Source of the DNA: an uncultured bacterium
GTDB lineage: Bacteria > Pseudomonadota > Alphaproteobacteria > SP197
Length of the DNA: 35,752 bases
Direction of reading: 5' to 3'
Assembly: GCA_938014945.1 (NCBI GenBank)
Contig: CALLQH010000292.1
Coordinates: 1-35,752, forward strand
Part shown: in pieces, positions 1 to 8,117 of the stretch
Layout: each line of letters starts with the position of its first letter
How positions within the stretch are numbered: position 1 is the first letter of the stretch
The notes under the pieces: model-generated
Database searches by the model: none
What the model was told of the DNA's origin: nothing
What the model saw: the letters and a program-made list of their open reading frames with translations, nothing else
Program-made: the position numbers and the translations under genes

Positions 1-2
1 TT

Positions 3-662
3 TCGCCCAACAACCCCACCGGCGCGGTCTCTCCGCCAGAGGTCATCGACGCGGTTTTCGACATCGCGCAGGAGGCCGGCTGTGCCCTGGTGATGGACGA
101 GACCTACCGGGATTTTCTGGCCCCCGGGATCACGCCCCACCACCTGTTCGCGCGGCGCGACTGGCGCGATACGCTGGTCCACCTCTACAGCTTCTCGAAG
201 GTCTATTGCCTGACCGGCTATCGCGTCGGCGCTGCCGTGGGCGGACCGCTGTTCCGCGATGCCCTGGAGAAGGTGACCGATTGCGTGCAGATCTGTGCGC
301 CCCGCCTGGGGCAGGAGGCGGCACTTTACGGCATCGGTCACCTCGACGGCTGGCGGCAGGACAATGCCGCGGTCATGGCGGGCCGTGCGGAAGCCCTGCG
401 GCGGGCCTTTGCGCGCAACGATCTCACCTACGATCTCGTCAGCGCCGGCGCCTATTTCGCCTATGTCCGTCACCCCTTTGCGGGCGTCCCGGCGGCGCAG
501 GTGGCGCAGCGCCTGGCCCGTGAGTTCGGCCTGCTCGCCCTGCCGGGAAGCTGGTTCGGGCCGGGGCAGGAGGATTACCTGCGTTTCGCCTTTGCCAACC
601 TCGATGCCGATGCCATGCCCGCCATCGCGGCGCGGCTGGTCGAGAGCCAGACAGGCATCTAG
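3..662 (+). CDS. Class I/II PLP-dependent aminotransferase, 5'-truncated
   Basis: This is the C-terminal part of a fold-type I aminotransferase; the frame is open through the left edge, so the start lies outside the window. The visible protein begins with SPNNPTG, the family signature for the active-site loop. It continues with VMDETYRDF, which carries the Asp and Tyr that contact the PLP ring, and then YSFSKVYCLTGYRVG. There the Lys encoded at 198-200 is the expected Schiff-base lysine and the downstream Arg contacts phosphate. These motifs place it in the AspC/pyruvate-aminotransferase superfamily. The substrate cannot be read from the fragment. Its TAG stop lies in a CTAG that also provides the stop of the convergent HlyD gene, so the two genes overlap by four bases. 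No reason to suspect a pseudogene. Confidence 0.9.
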   Translation, partial: SPNNPTGAVSPPEVIDAVFDIAQEAGCALVMDETYRDFLAPGITPHHLFARRDWRDTLVHLYSFSKVYCLTGYRVGAAVGGPLFRDALEKVTDCVQICAPRLGQEAALYGIGHLDGWRQDNAAVMAGRAEALRRAFARNDLTYDLVSAGAYFAYVRHPFAGVPAAQVAQRLAREFGLLALPGSWFGPGQEDYLRFAFANLDADAMPAIAARLVESQTGI

Positions 663-1948
663 CGCTCTCGGAAGGCTTCGCTCTTCAGCTTCAACACCGG
701 TTTCAACAGGTAGTGCATCACCGTGTTGGTGCCGGTGTGGATGTCGAGCGTGGCTTCCATGCCCGACGTGATCGGCAGGTCGCCGGGATTCTGCCCCAGG
801 TAGGTGCGGTCGGTGGCGGCGATCACCCGGAAGTAGGTGTTGCCGTTCTCGTCCTGATGGGAATCGGGCGAGACCTGGATGACGGTCGCCTCCAGCACGC
901 CGTAGCGGATGTAGTCGTAGGTGGAGATCTTGACCACGGCGGGTTGGCCTGCGCGCACGTAACCGACGTCCTGCGGGTTGAGGCGCGCCTCGATGACCAG
1001 CTGTTCGTCGGTCGGCACGATGTCCATGATCGCCTCGCCCGGGCGCACGACGGCGCCGATGGTGTGGAAGCGCAGGCTTTTGACGACGCCGTCGATGGGG
1101 CTGACGATCAGCGTGCGGCGCGATACGGCGGTGGCGCGTGTCAGTTCCTCGGTCGTCGTCTGGATTGCCAGGTCGACGCTGGAGAGTTCCTCCAGGGCGT
1201 TGCGCTGGAAGGCAAGGTGGGTCTCGTTGAGCCGCTCGCGGGCCTCGGCCAGAGCCGATGCGGCGCCGGGCAGGCCTTCGCGCGTCGAGGCGAGCTGGCC
1301 GGAAAGGCGTTCGACCTCCGACTGTGCGGCCAGGTGGTCGAGCTTGGAGATCAGGCCGTCCACGATCAGGTCGTTGGCGATGTCGAGGTTCTGGCGGGCC
1401 AGCGCGAGCTGCTGTCGCAGGGTCGCCTCCTCGGCCTGCATCTGCCGCAGGTCGCCCTCCCGCTGCTTGATCTGCTCCTCCAGCGAATTCAGCACGCTGG
1501 CCTGCTCGGCGATGCGCGCGTTGAAGGCATTGCGTTCGTTCTGGGCCGCAGCCGGGCGGCGCGCGGCGACCTCCTCGGGAAACACGGGTTCGGTATCGTG
1601 CGCCTCCGCGTCCAGGCGCGCGCGGCGCAGGATCAGGCCGTCCAGGGTGACCGACAGTTCGGCCTCCCGCGTGTCGGACTCGGTGAGGTCCAGGCGCACC
1701 AGCGGGCTGCCGGAGGTCACGAGGCTGCCCTCGGTGACGAACATCTCGGCGATGATGCCGCCCTCGAGATGCTGGATGGTCTTGACCTGACCCACGGGGA
1801 TCACTTCGCCGAAGGCGGTCGCCACCTCGTCGAGGCGTGCCTGGGAGGCCCAGAGCAGGGCCACGGCAAGCAGCAGCATGATGGCCCAGGCAAACAGCGC
1901 CAGGGCCGAGGGTTTGTTGCGCTTTACCAGATCGTCGAGTTCGCTCAT
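659..1948 (-). CDS. HlyD-family periplasmic adaptor of a type I secretion system
   Basis: Membrane-fusion protein of a type I secretion system, bridging the inner-membrane ABC exporter to a TolC-like outer-membrane duct. The 429-residue protein has a short cytoplasmic N-terminus, one transmembrane helix at about residues 17-37 (ALFAWAIMLLLAVALLWA), and a lipoyl half-motif (VKTIQHLEGGIIAEMFVTEG). A long alpha-helical coiled-coil hairpin rich in Gln, Glu and Leu spans about 110-270, followed by the second lipoyl half (IVSPIDGVVKSL) and a C-terminal beta-barrel domain. This is the HlyD/PrtE layout. The frame extends 43 codons upstream, but the start at 1948 is preferred because its ATG follows the TGA of the ABC gene after one base (TGACATG), implying translational coupling. 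The longer reading would overlap the ABC gene extensively. Confidence 0.93.
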   Translation of the reverse strand: MSELDDLVKRNKPSALALFAWAIMLLLAVALLWASQARLDEVATAFGEVIPVGQVKTIQHLEGGIIAEMFVTEGSLVTSGSPLVRLDLTESDTREAELSVTLDGLILRRARLDAEAHDTEPVFPEEVAARRPAAAQNERNAFNARIAEQASVLNSLEEQIKQREGDLRQMQAEEATLRQQLALARQNLDIANDLIVDGLISKLDHLAAQSEVERLSGQLASTREGLPGAASALAEARERLNETHLAFQRNALEELSSVDLAIQTTTEELTRATAVSRRTLIVSPIDGVVKSLRFHTIGAVVRPGEAIMDIVPTDEQLVIEARLNPQDVGYVRAGQPAVVKISTYDYIRYGVLEATVIQVSPDSHQDENGNTYFRVIAATDRTYLGQNPGDLPITSGMEATLDIHTGTNTVMHYLLKPVLKLKSEAFRER

Positions 1949-1949
1949 G

Positions 1950-3692
1950 TCAGCGCCCCGCGGTTTCGGCAGGTCGTGGCGCGGGCGCGCCCTCGCGTTG
2001 CTTGCCGAAGACCTTGGCGAGCACGTCGCGGGCCGGGCCGGCGATCGCCACCTTGCCCTTTTCCAGGCCCACGACATGGCTGCAGGCCGCCAGCAGGACC
2101 GGCGTGTGGGTGGCCACGACCACGGTGCGTTCCTTGCTCAATGCCAGCAGGGTATCGCGCAGGGCAGTCTCGGCATCCCGGTCCAGGTTGCTCGCCACCT
2201 CGTCGAGCAGCAGCACCTGGGGATCGTTGAGCAGGGCGCGGGCGACGGCGATGCGCTGGCGCTGGCCGCCCGAAAGCCGCATGCCCGCCTCGCCGATGTC
2301 GGTGCCGTAGCCGTCCGGCAGGTCGGCGATGAAACCGTGGGCGCCCGCCGCGCGCGCCGCCTCGATGATGCGTGCATCATCGATGTCGTCGTTCATGCCG
2401 GCGATGTTGTCGCGGATGGTGCCATGGAAGAGGGCAGCCTCCTGGGGGACGTAGCCGATCCAGGGGGCAAGGTCGTGGCGGGTGTACTGGCTGATGTCGG
2501 CGCCGTCGAGCAGCACGCGCCCCTGCGCGGGCTGATAGAGCCCCTGCATCAGCTTCAGCAGCGTCGTCTTGCCCGAACCGTTGGGTCCGATCAGGCCGAT
2601 GATGCCGCCCGGCTTGATCTTCATGGAGATGCCGTCGATCACCTTGGGCCCGTCGGGCGTGAAGGAGAAGGTGACGTTCTCCACCTCGAGCACGCCCTCG
2701 GGGCGGGCCAGCGCGATCGTGGATTGCTGGCGCTCCTCGGCCAGCGCAAAGGCCTCGGTCAGGCGGGACAGCGACTGCTTGTAGAGGGCGTAGTTGCGCC
2801 AGGTGCCGACGAGCTGGTTGAGCGGCGAGATCAGCCGGTTCGAGAGCATGTTGGTGGCGATCAGCGCGCCGATGGTGATCTCGTTGTTGAGGATGGCGAC
2901 GGCACCCACCGTGGTCATGGCGACCGTGGTGATGAACGACATGCTCATCGAAAGGTTGGCGAAGCTGTCGGACCAGAAGCCGCGGTCCAGCGAGCGCTGG
3001 ATGACGCTGGCGTGGCGGCCCTCCCAGCGGTTCTTGAAGCCCTGCTCGATGGCCAGGGCCTTCATGGTCGTGCGTCCGCCCAGCATCTCCTGCAGCATGG
3101 CCTCGCGGTCCAGAAGCTGCTCCTTCTCGCGCCTGCTGGCGCCGTCGAGCACGCTGCCCGAGAGCCAGGCGATCAACAGGAATGCCGGCACGATGACCAG
3201 CAGCACCCAGGCGATGGGCGCGGCGACAATGAAGATGATGATGATGAAGATCGGGATGAACGGCAGCTCCGCGGCAAGCACCGCGGTGGGCCCGGAGAAG
3301 ATGTTGCGCACGGTGTCGGCGTCGCGGAACAGCGAGGCCCAGTAGCTCTGCGGGCGGGCCTCCAGGGTCAGCAGGGGCAGGGAGGTCACCTTGTCGAAGA
3401 GCGAGCGGCCCAGGCGCACGTCGATGCCCGTGGCGGCGCGCTGCAGCACCCGGCTGCGCGCCTGCCGCAGGATCAGATCGAAGGCGATGACGATGGCCAC
3501 ACCCATGACCAGCGCCACCAGCGTGCGCACGCCATGATAGAAGACGACCCGGTCGTAGACCTGCAGCACGAAGATCGGCAGGCCCAGCGCCAGCATGTTG
3601 ACGAACAGCGACATCACCGCGACCTCGCGGAAGGCCGGCATCAGGGGCTTCAGCAAGGGCTTCAGCCAGGTTTTGGTCGTGAATGTCGCCAT
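1950..3692 (-). CDS. Type I secretion ABC transporter (permease-ATPase, PrtD-like)
   Basis: Inner-membrane exporter of a type I secretion system, 580 residues with fused membrane and nucleotide-binding domains. The N-terminal half has the hydrophobic helices of an ABC exporter and starts directly with them. There is no C39 peptidase or C39-like domain, so it matches the short PrtD/LipB group rather than HlyB. The ATPase half carries Walker A GPNGSGKTT (near residue 371), a Q-loop (YVPQEAALF), the signature LSGGQRQR (near 475), Walker B VLLLDE (near 494) and an H-loop (ATHTP). PrtD-type exporters usually move unprocessed proteins with C-terminal signals such as RTX proteins; no such substrate gene is in this window. 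It is first in an operon with the HlyD adaptor and divergent from the cyclase gene 130 bp away. Confidence 0.94.
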   Translation of the reverse strand: MATFTTKTWLKPLLKPLMPAFREVAVMSLFVNMLALGLPIFVLQVYDRVVFYHGVRTLVALVMGVAIVIAFDLILRQARSRVLQRAATGIDVRLGRSLFDKVTSLPLLTLEARPQSYWASLFRDADTVRNIFSGPTAVLAAELPFIPIFIIIIFIVAAPIAWVLLVIVPAFLLIAWLSGSVLDGASRREKEQLLDREAMLQEMLGGRTTMKALAIEQGFKNRWEGRHASVIQRSLDRGFWSDSFANLSMSMSFITTVAMTTVGAVAILNNEITIGALIATNMLSNRLISPLNQLVGTWRNYALYKQSLSRLTEAFALAEERQQSTIALARPEGVLEVENVTFSFTPDGPKVIDGISMKIKPGGIIGLIGPNGSGKTTLLKLMQGLYQPAQGRVLLDGADISQYTRHDLAPWIGYVPQEAALFHGTIRDNIAGMNDDIDDARIIEAARAAGAHGFIADLPDGYGTDIGEAGMRLSGGQRQRIAVARALLNDPQVLLLDEVASNLDRDAETALRDTLLALSKERTVVVATHTPVLLAACSHVVGLEKGKVAIAGPARDVLAKVFGKQREGAPAPRPAETAGR

Positions 3693-3822
3693 GGCCGCGA
3701 TCTTGCCACCCCGGCGCGGCCGGCGCTACGGCCCTGCGCGTGTGTCGCGGGCCCGCCATCTCTGTTCTTCTGGCTTGGCAGGCGTGTGGTAAGGTTCCGG
3801 CAACGGGGATCGAGGGGCATCC

Positions 3823-6063
3823 ATGGGCCGGTTTCTGACAAGCTGGAAGTTCACCTATGCGCTGGCGGCACTGCTGCTGATCGGCATGGTCACGGTGCGC
3901 GCCCTGGACCCCCTGCCTGTGGAGATCATGCGCGCCAAGACCTTCGACATCTTCCAGCGCATCAAGCCGCGCGAGATGCCCGCGGACGCGGTCGTGCCGG
4001 TGCGCATCATCGACATCGATGACGAAAGCCTGGAGGCGCTGGGCCAGTGGCCCTGGCCGCGCACCCTGATCGCCGAACTGGTGCGCAAGCTGGTCGACGA
4101 TTATCACGTCGCCGCGGTCGCCTTCGACATTGTGTATGCCGAGCCGGACCGGCAATCGCCGGAGATCATTGCCGAACGCATGGGCGAGGCGCTTTCGCCT
4201 GAGGCGCGCGCCGAACTGCTTGCCATGCCCGACAACGACGCGGTGCTGGCTGCCATGATGGCCGGGCGCCCCGTCGTGCTGGGCCAGGCGACGATTCCGC
4301 GCGGCGATCCGCCTGCCAACGACGATCTGCCGCGCAAGGCCGGCATCGCCGAGCGCAACATCACGCCCTACGAGCTGCCGCCGCTCTCCTCGCAGCTTCT
4401 CAACTTCCGCAACATCGAGCGCAATCTTCCCGAACTGGAGGAGACCGCCGCCGGTATCGGCTTCTTCTCGTTCTTCCCCGATCAGGACAACATCGTCCGC
4501 CGCGTGCCGCTGCTGCTGACGGTGAATGGCCAGATCTATCCAGCGCTCAGCATCGAGGCGTTGCGCGTGGCCGCCGGACGCCCCTCGATCCTGATCGAGC
4601 AGGATGTCCACGGTCCGGTCGATCTCAAGCTGACACCCCAGTTCTCGATTCCCACGGACGACACCGGCCACGGCTGGGTCTACTACGCGCCCTACACGCG
4701 CGACCGGTATGTCTCGGTGAAGGACGTACTGGCGGGCACGGTGCCGCCCGAGAAGCTCTTTGGTCATGTCGTCGTGCTGGGCACCTCGGCCGCGGGGCTG
4801 CAGGACATCCGAGCAACGCCGCTGTCGGAGGCTCTGCCGGGTGTGGAGGTGCACGCCCAGCTTCTCGAAAATCTGATGACCCAGACCACGCTCACCCGGC
4901 CCAACTACGCCAAGTGGCTGGAGCCCGGCATCATTATCGGCGCGGCCCTGGTTCTGGCCATTCTGGTGCCCCTGGGCGGCGCGCTCTGGAGCCTTCTGGC
5001 GGTCATCGTGGTGATCGGCAGCGTCGCTGGTGGCTCCTGGTACATGTTCAGCCAGAAGCAGGAACTGATCGCCTTTGCCTATCCCTCGATCTGCGTCTTC
5101 CTGCTCTACGCCTTCCTCACCTTCATGAACTACGTGCGTGAGGAGCAGGCCAAGAAACAGGTGCGCGGCGCCTTCGCGCAGTACCTGTCGCCGGCGATGG
5201 TCGAGGAACTGGCGTCCAATCCCGACCGCCTGAAGCTGGGCGGCGAGATGCGCAACATGACCCTGCTGTTCTCCGACATCCGCGGCTTCACGGCGATTTC
5301 CGAGCAGTTCCGCGGCAATCCGGTGGGGCTGGTCAGCCTCATCAACCGCTTCCTGACGCCGATGACCGGCATCATCCTCGATCGCAAGGGCACCATCGAC
5401 AAGTACATGGGCGATTGCATCATGGCGTTCTGGAACGCGCCGCTGCTGGACGAGGAGCAGATCGATCATTCCATCGATGCAGCCCTGACCATGACCGAGG
5501 AGGTCGAGCGCATCAACGTCATCATCGAGCAGGAGGCCAAGGACGAGGGGCGGCGCTTCTTCCCGATCAAGGTCGGCGTCGGCATCAACACCGGCGAGGT
5601 TTTCGTCGGCAACATGGGCTCGGACCAGCGCTTCGACTATTCGGTGATCGGCGACGACGTGAACCTCGCCTCGCGCCTGGAAGGGCAGTCGAAGACCTAT
5701 GGTGTCATCATCGTCATCGGCCCCAACACCCAGGCGGTGGCCGCCGATCTTTATGCCACCCTCGAACTCGACAGGATCCAGGTGAAGGGCCGCACCGAGG
5801 CGGTGACGATCTATACCGTGCTGGGGCGCAAGGAGATGCTTTCGGATCCCGCCTACATCGCCTTCCGCGACAAACATAACGCCATGCTGGCGGCTTACCG
5901 CGCACAGGACTGGGACCTTGCCGAGAAGCTGCTGGCGGAGGGCCGGGAGATGTGGCCCTCGCTTCATGGCCTGCACGATCTCTATGCCGAACGCATCGCC
6001 GAGTTCCGCATCCATCCGCCGGGCGCGGATTGGGATGGCGTCTACGTGGCGACCTCGAAGTAG
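3823..6063 (+). CDS. CHASE2-domain class III adenylate/guanylate cyclase
   Basis: Membrane-bound sensor cyclase of 746 residues. An N-terminal helix (about 10-27) is followed by an extracytoplasmic CHASE2 sensor domain (about 30-350, with VVPVRIIDIDDESLEALGQW and a VVVLGTSAAGLQD motif). Three closely spaced transmembrane helices lie at about 367-440, then a catalytic domain at about 475-680. Catalytic residues are intact: metal-binding Asp485 (FSDIRGFT) and Asp531 (KYMGD), and transition-state Asn614 and Arg618 (VNLASR). Lys527 and Asp612 occupy the base-specificity positions and fit ATP rather than GTP, so cAMP is the likelier product. A GAGGGG ribosome-binding stretch precedes the ATG. The gene sits between the exporter/adaptor pair (divergent) and the TolC-like gene (convergent), which suggests but does not prove a link to secretion. 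Confidence 0.93.
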   Translation: MGRFLTSWKFTYALAALLLIGMVTVRALDPLPVEIMRAKTFDIFQRIKPREMPADAVVPVRIIDIDDESLEALGQWPWPRTLIAELVRKLVDDYHVAAVAFDIVYAEPDRQSPEIIAERMGEALSPEARAELLAMPDNDAVLAAMMAGRPVVLGQATIPRGDPPANDDLPRKAGIAERNITPYELPPLSSQLLNFRNIERNLPELEETAAGIGFFSFFPDQDNIVRRVPLLLTVNGQIYPALSIEALRVAAGRPSILIEQDVHGPVDLKLTPQFSIPTDDTGHGWVYYAPYTRDRYVSVKDVLAGTVPPEKLFGHVVVLGTSAAGLQDIRATPLSEALPGVEVHAQLLENLMTQTTLTRPNYAKWLEPGIIIGAALVLAILVPLGGALWSLLAVIVVIGSVAGGSWYMFSQKQELIAFAYPSICVFLLYAFLTFMNYVREEQAKKQVRGAFAQYLSPAMVEELASNPDRLKLGGEMRNMTLLFSDIRGFTAISEQFRGNPVGLVSLINRFLTPMTGIILDRKGTIDKYMGDCIMAFWNAPLLDEEQIDHSIDAALTMTEEVERINVIIEQEAKDEGRRFFPIKVGVGINTGEVFVGNMGSDQRFDYSVIGDDVNLASRLEGQSKTYGVIIVIGPNTQAVAADLYATLELDRIQVKGRTEAVTIYTVLGRKEMLSDPAYIAFRDKHNAMLAAYRAQDWDLAEKLLAEGREMWPSLHGLHDLYAERIAEFRIHPPGADWDGVYVATSK

Positions 6064-6084
6064 CCGGTCTCATCCGGCACAAAG

Positions 6085-6120
6085 CAAAACGGCCATCGCC
6101 TCGGGGCGATGGCCGTTTTG
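6085..6120. terminator. Bidirectional intrinsic terminator between cyclase and TolC genes
   Basis: Perfect inverted repeat with 16-base arms (6085-6100 and 6105-6120) and a TCGG loop. The stem is GC-rich in its core and ends in an AAAA/TTTT pair, so both strands have a T-run after the hairpin. It lies between two convergent genes, 21 bp after the cyclase stop and 39 bp after the TolC stop. Confidence 0.9.
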
Positions 6121-6159
6121 TTCAGGAGGGGAATGCTGGCGTCTTCATCCGGAGATTTC

Positions 6160-7920
6160 TCAGTCGAAGCTCCAGGAACGGCTCAGGTTGGCATCGTCGT
6201 CGACATCGCCGCCAATGATCGAACCGGCAACCAGCGATGCGCCGGCATCCTCCGGGATCACGGCAGGCTCGGTTGCGGCCATGGTCTCGCTGACGTCGAA
6301 GCTCTGATAGGTCACGGTCATCGCCTGAACCGGCTCCGGCGCGGGTTCGACCAGGGTCACGGTCTCCACGGCCTGGACCTCTTCGACTTGGGCAGCCGCG
6401 GTATCGGCTTCGGGCCAGGCCAGGGGCTGGCTGGCGGCAAGAATCTCGACACTTTCGGTGATGTTCGCGTCTTCGACCACGCTCTGGGAGACCGCAACGG
6501 CTTCCGGCTCGGGCATGGGGGCCAGGGCAAGCGCCACGGTCTCTTCATCGGCGCTGGCGCCGATGTTGATGTCGCTGGAATAGCCCTGCAGGGAAGAGAC
6601 GTCCTCTTCGCCCACGGCGCCGACCCGGTCCGGGGTCAGGCGGCCCATGGCCTGCAGCAGGCGATAGACGCCGAGATACATGTCGAACTGCGCGCCGACC
6701 AGATTGATCTGGGCGTTGAAGACATCGTTCTGGGCGTCGAGCACGTTGAGCACGGTTTCCTGGCCGGCATCGCGCAGCTTCACCCGCGCGGCGTGCACCT
6801 CGATGGCGATGTTGACTGCGTTCTCCAGCAGTTCCACCCGCTCCCGCGAGGTCATGAACTGCTCCCAGGCCAGTTCGGTATCCCGGATGATCAGACGGCC
6901 GACTGCGGACCGGTCGTTGACCGCGGCGACATACTGGTAGGCCGAGCGGGCGACGCCGGCTTCGGTGGCAAAGCCGCTGAAGATCTGCCAGTTGGCTTCG
7001 ACCATGATGGCCGCATCGCGGCGCACGCCTTCGGTGCCGTCGACGTCGTCTTCCCAGTTCAGGCGGCCGACCAGGTCGACCGTGGGGTAATAGCCGGAAT
7101 AGGCTGCATCGCGGGCCTCGTCGGCCAGCTGCACGTTGAAGTCGCTGCCGTAGCCGCGGGGATTCTCGGCCTCGGCGATGGCCACGGCTTCGGCCAGGTC
7201 GGCCGGAACCTCGCCCTGGGGAATCGGCGGCAGGCTCATGGCCGTCACCAGCGGGTCGTGACCGAACAGCCGGCGGTAACGGGCCAGCTGCTGTTCCAGC
7301 GTTCCCTCGAAGGCGACCTTGCGCTCCTGGGCGATCTGCAGGCGCGTCTTGGCCTGCAGCTCGTCGAGCGTGATGCCCGATCCGCGCTCGACGCGTTCGG
7401 TCTCCAGGTTGAGCTGGGTCTGGATGACCTCGACATTCTGCTCGGCGAGCGAAATCAGCGCGTTGGCGCGCAGCACTTCCAGATAGGCGCGGATACCCTG
7501 GAACATCAGGTCCTGGGTCGTGTTCTCCAGCGTTGCCGCGGCGACCTCGCTGTTGAGCTGTGCGGCATTGTAGTTCGACTGGGTGCCCCATCCGTCAAAC
7601 AGACGCTGGCGCAGGATGGCGGTGACGCGCCGGCGGGTCAGGTCGACATTCTCGCCCACGCCGGTGTTGTCGGTCGGCTCTTCGGTATGCTCGTAACCGT
7701 AGTCGCCGGAGACATCGAGCGTGGGCAGGAAGCCGGCATAGGCTTCGTTGATGCCCTCGTCTGAGGCCAGGGCCTGGTTGCGCAGGCTGTTGATCTCGGG
7801 ACTGTCGGCCAGCAGCAGGGTCAACTCGTCGCTCAGGCTCTGGGCCTGGACCTGTTGTGCCCCCAGCGCCATGCCCACAAGCAGGGCAAGACGCGATACC
7901 GATGAAAAGCGCGAGGCCAT
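6160..7920 (-). CDS. TolC-family outer-membrane channel with long acidic C-terminal tail
   Basis: Outer-membrane efflux/secretion duct of 586 residues. The start at 7920 is chosen because it gives a clean signal peptide (about residues 1-26, ending VQAQ); an in-frame ATG at 8004 would put 28 unlikely residues before it. Residues 27-430 form two OEP repeats with the typical coiled-coil patterns (LRNQALASDEGINEAYAGFLPTLD; ELAWEQF; YLGVYRLLQAMGRLTP). The family normally ends there. About 155 further residues are rich in Ala, Val, Glu, Pro and Asp with almost no Lys or Arg, which looks disordered and acidic. It is the obvious outer-membrane partner for the ABC/HlyD pair, although separated from them by the cyclase gene and carrying its own upstream region. 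Confidence 0.92.
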   Translation of the reverse strand: MASRFSSVSRLALLVGMALGAQQVQAQSLSDELTLLLADSPEINSLRNQALASDEGINEAYAGFLPTLDVSGDYGYEHTEEPTDNTGVGENVDLTRRRVTAILRQRLFDGWGTQSNYNAAQLNSEVAAATLENTTQDLMFQGIRAYLEVLRANALISLAEQNVEVIQTQLNLETERVERGSGITLDELQAKTRLQIAQERKVAFEGTLEQQLARYRRLFGHDPLVTAMSLPPIPQGEVPADLAEAVAIAEAENPRGYGSDFNVQLADEARDAAYSGYYPTVDLVGRLNWEDDVDGTEGVRRDAAIMVEANWQIFSGFATEAGVARSAYQYVAAVNDRSAVGRLIIRDTELAWEQFMTSRERVELLENAVNIAIEVHAARVKLRDAGQETVLNVLDAQNDVFNAQINLVGAQFDMYLGVYRLLQAMGRLTPDRVGAVGEEDVSSLQGYSSDINIGASADEETVALALAPMPEPEAVAVSQSVVEDANITESVEILAASQPLAWPEADTAAAQVEEVQAVETVTLVEPAPEPVQAMTVTYQSFDVSETMAATEPAVIPEDAGASLVAGSIIGGDVDDDANLSRSWSFD

Positions 7921-8117
7921 AGGCCGCTCCCCCAAAAGTCTGCGGTCGGACTCCCCCCGGAAACCCGACATCCCGATCCACAGACGCGCAGCATATCCGG
8001 CCATTACCGCGCATGGGATCAGTCGATGAATCAGCTTAACACAGGGTCAACTGCTGGCAATCCGGCAACTGTGCAGTTTCTGTTACGCAAGCGGTTGATT
8101 CGACGCGACTTTGCCGA

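Noticed and set aside
2377..6015. A 1212-residue open frame on the minus strand
   Set aside because: It overlaps the ABC exporter and the CHASE2 cyclase, both with intact motifs. Its product is His/Arg/Gly-rich low-complexity sequence typical of shadow frames in GC-rich DNA.
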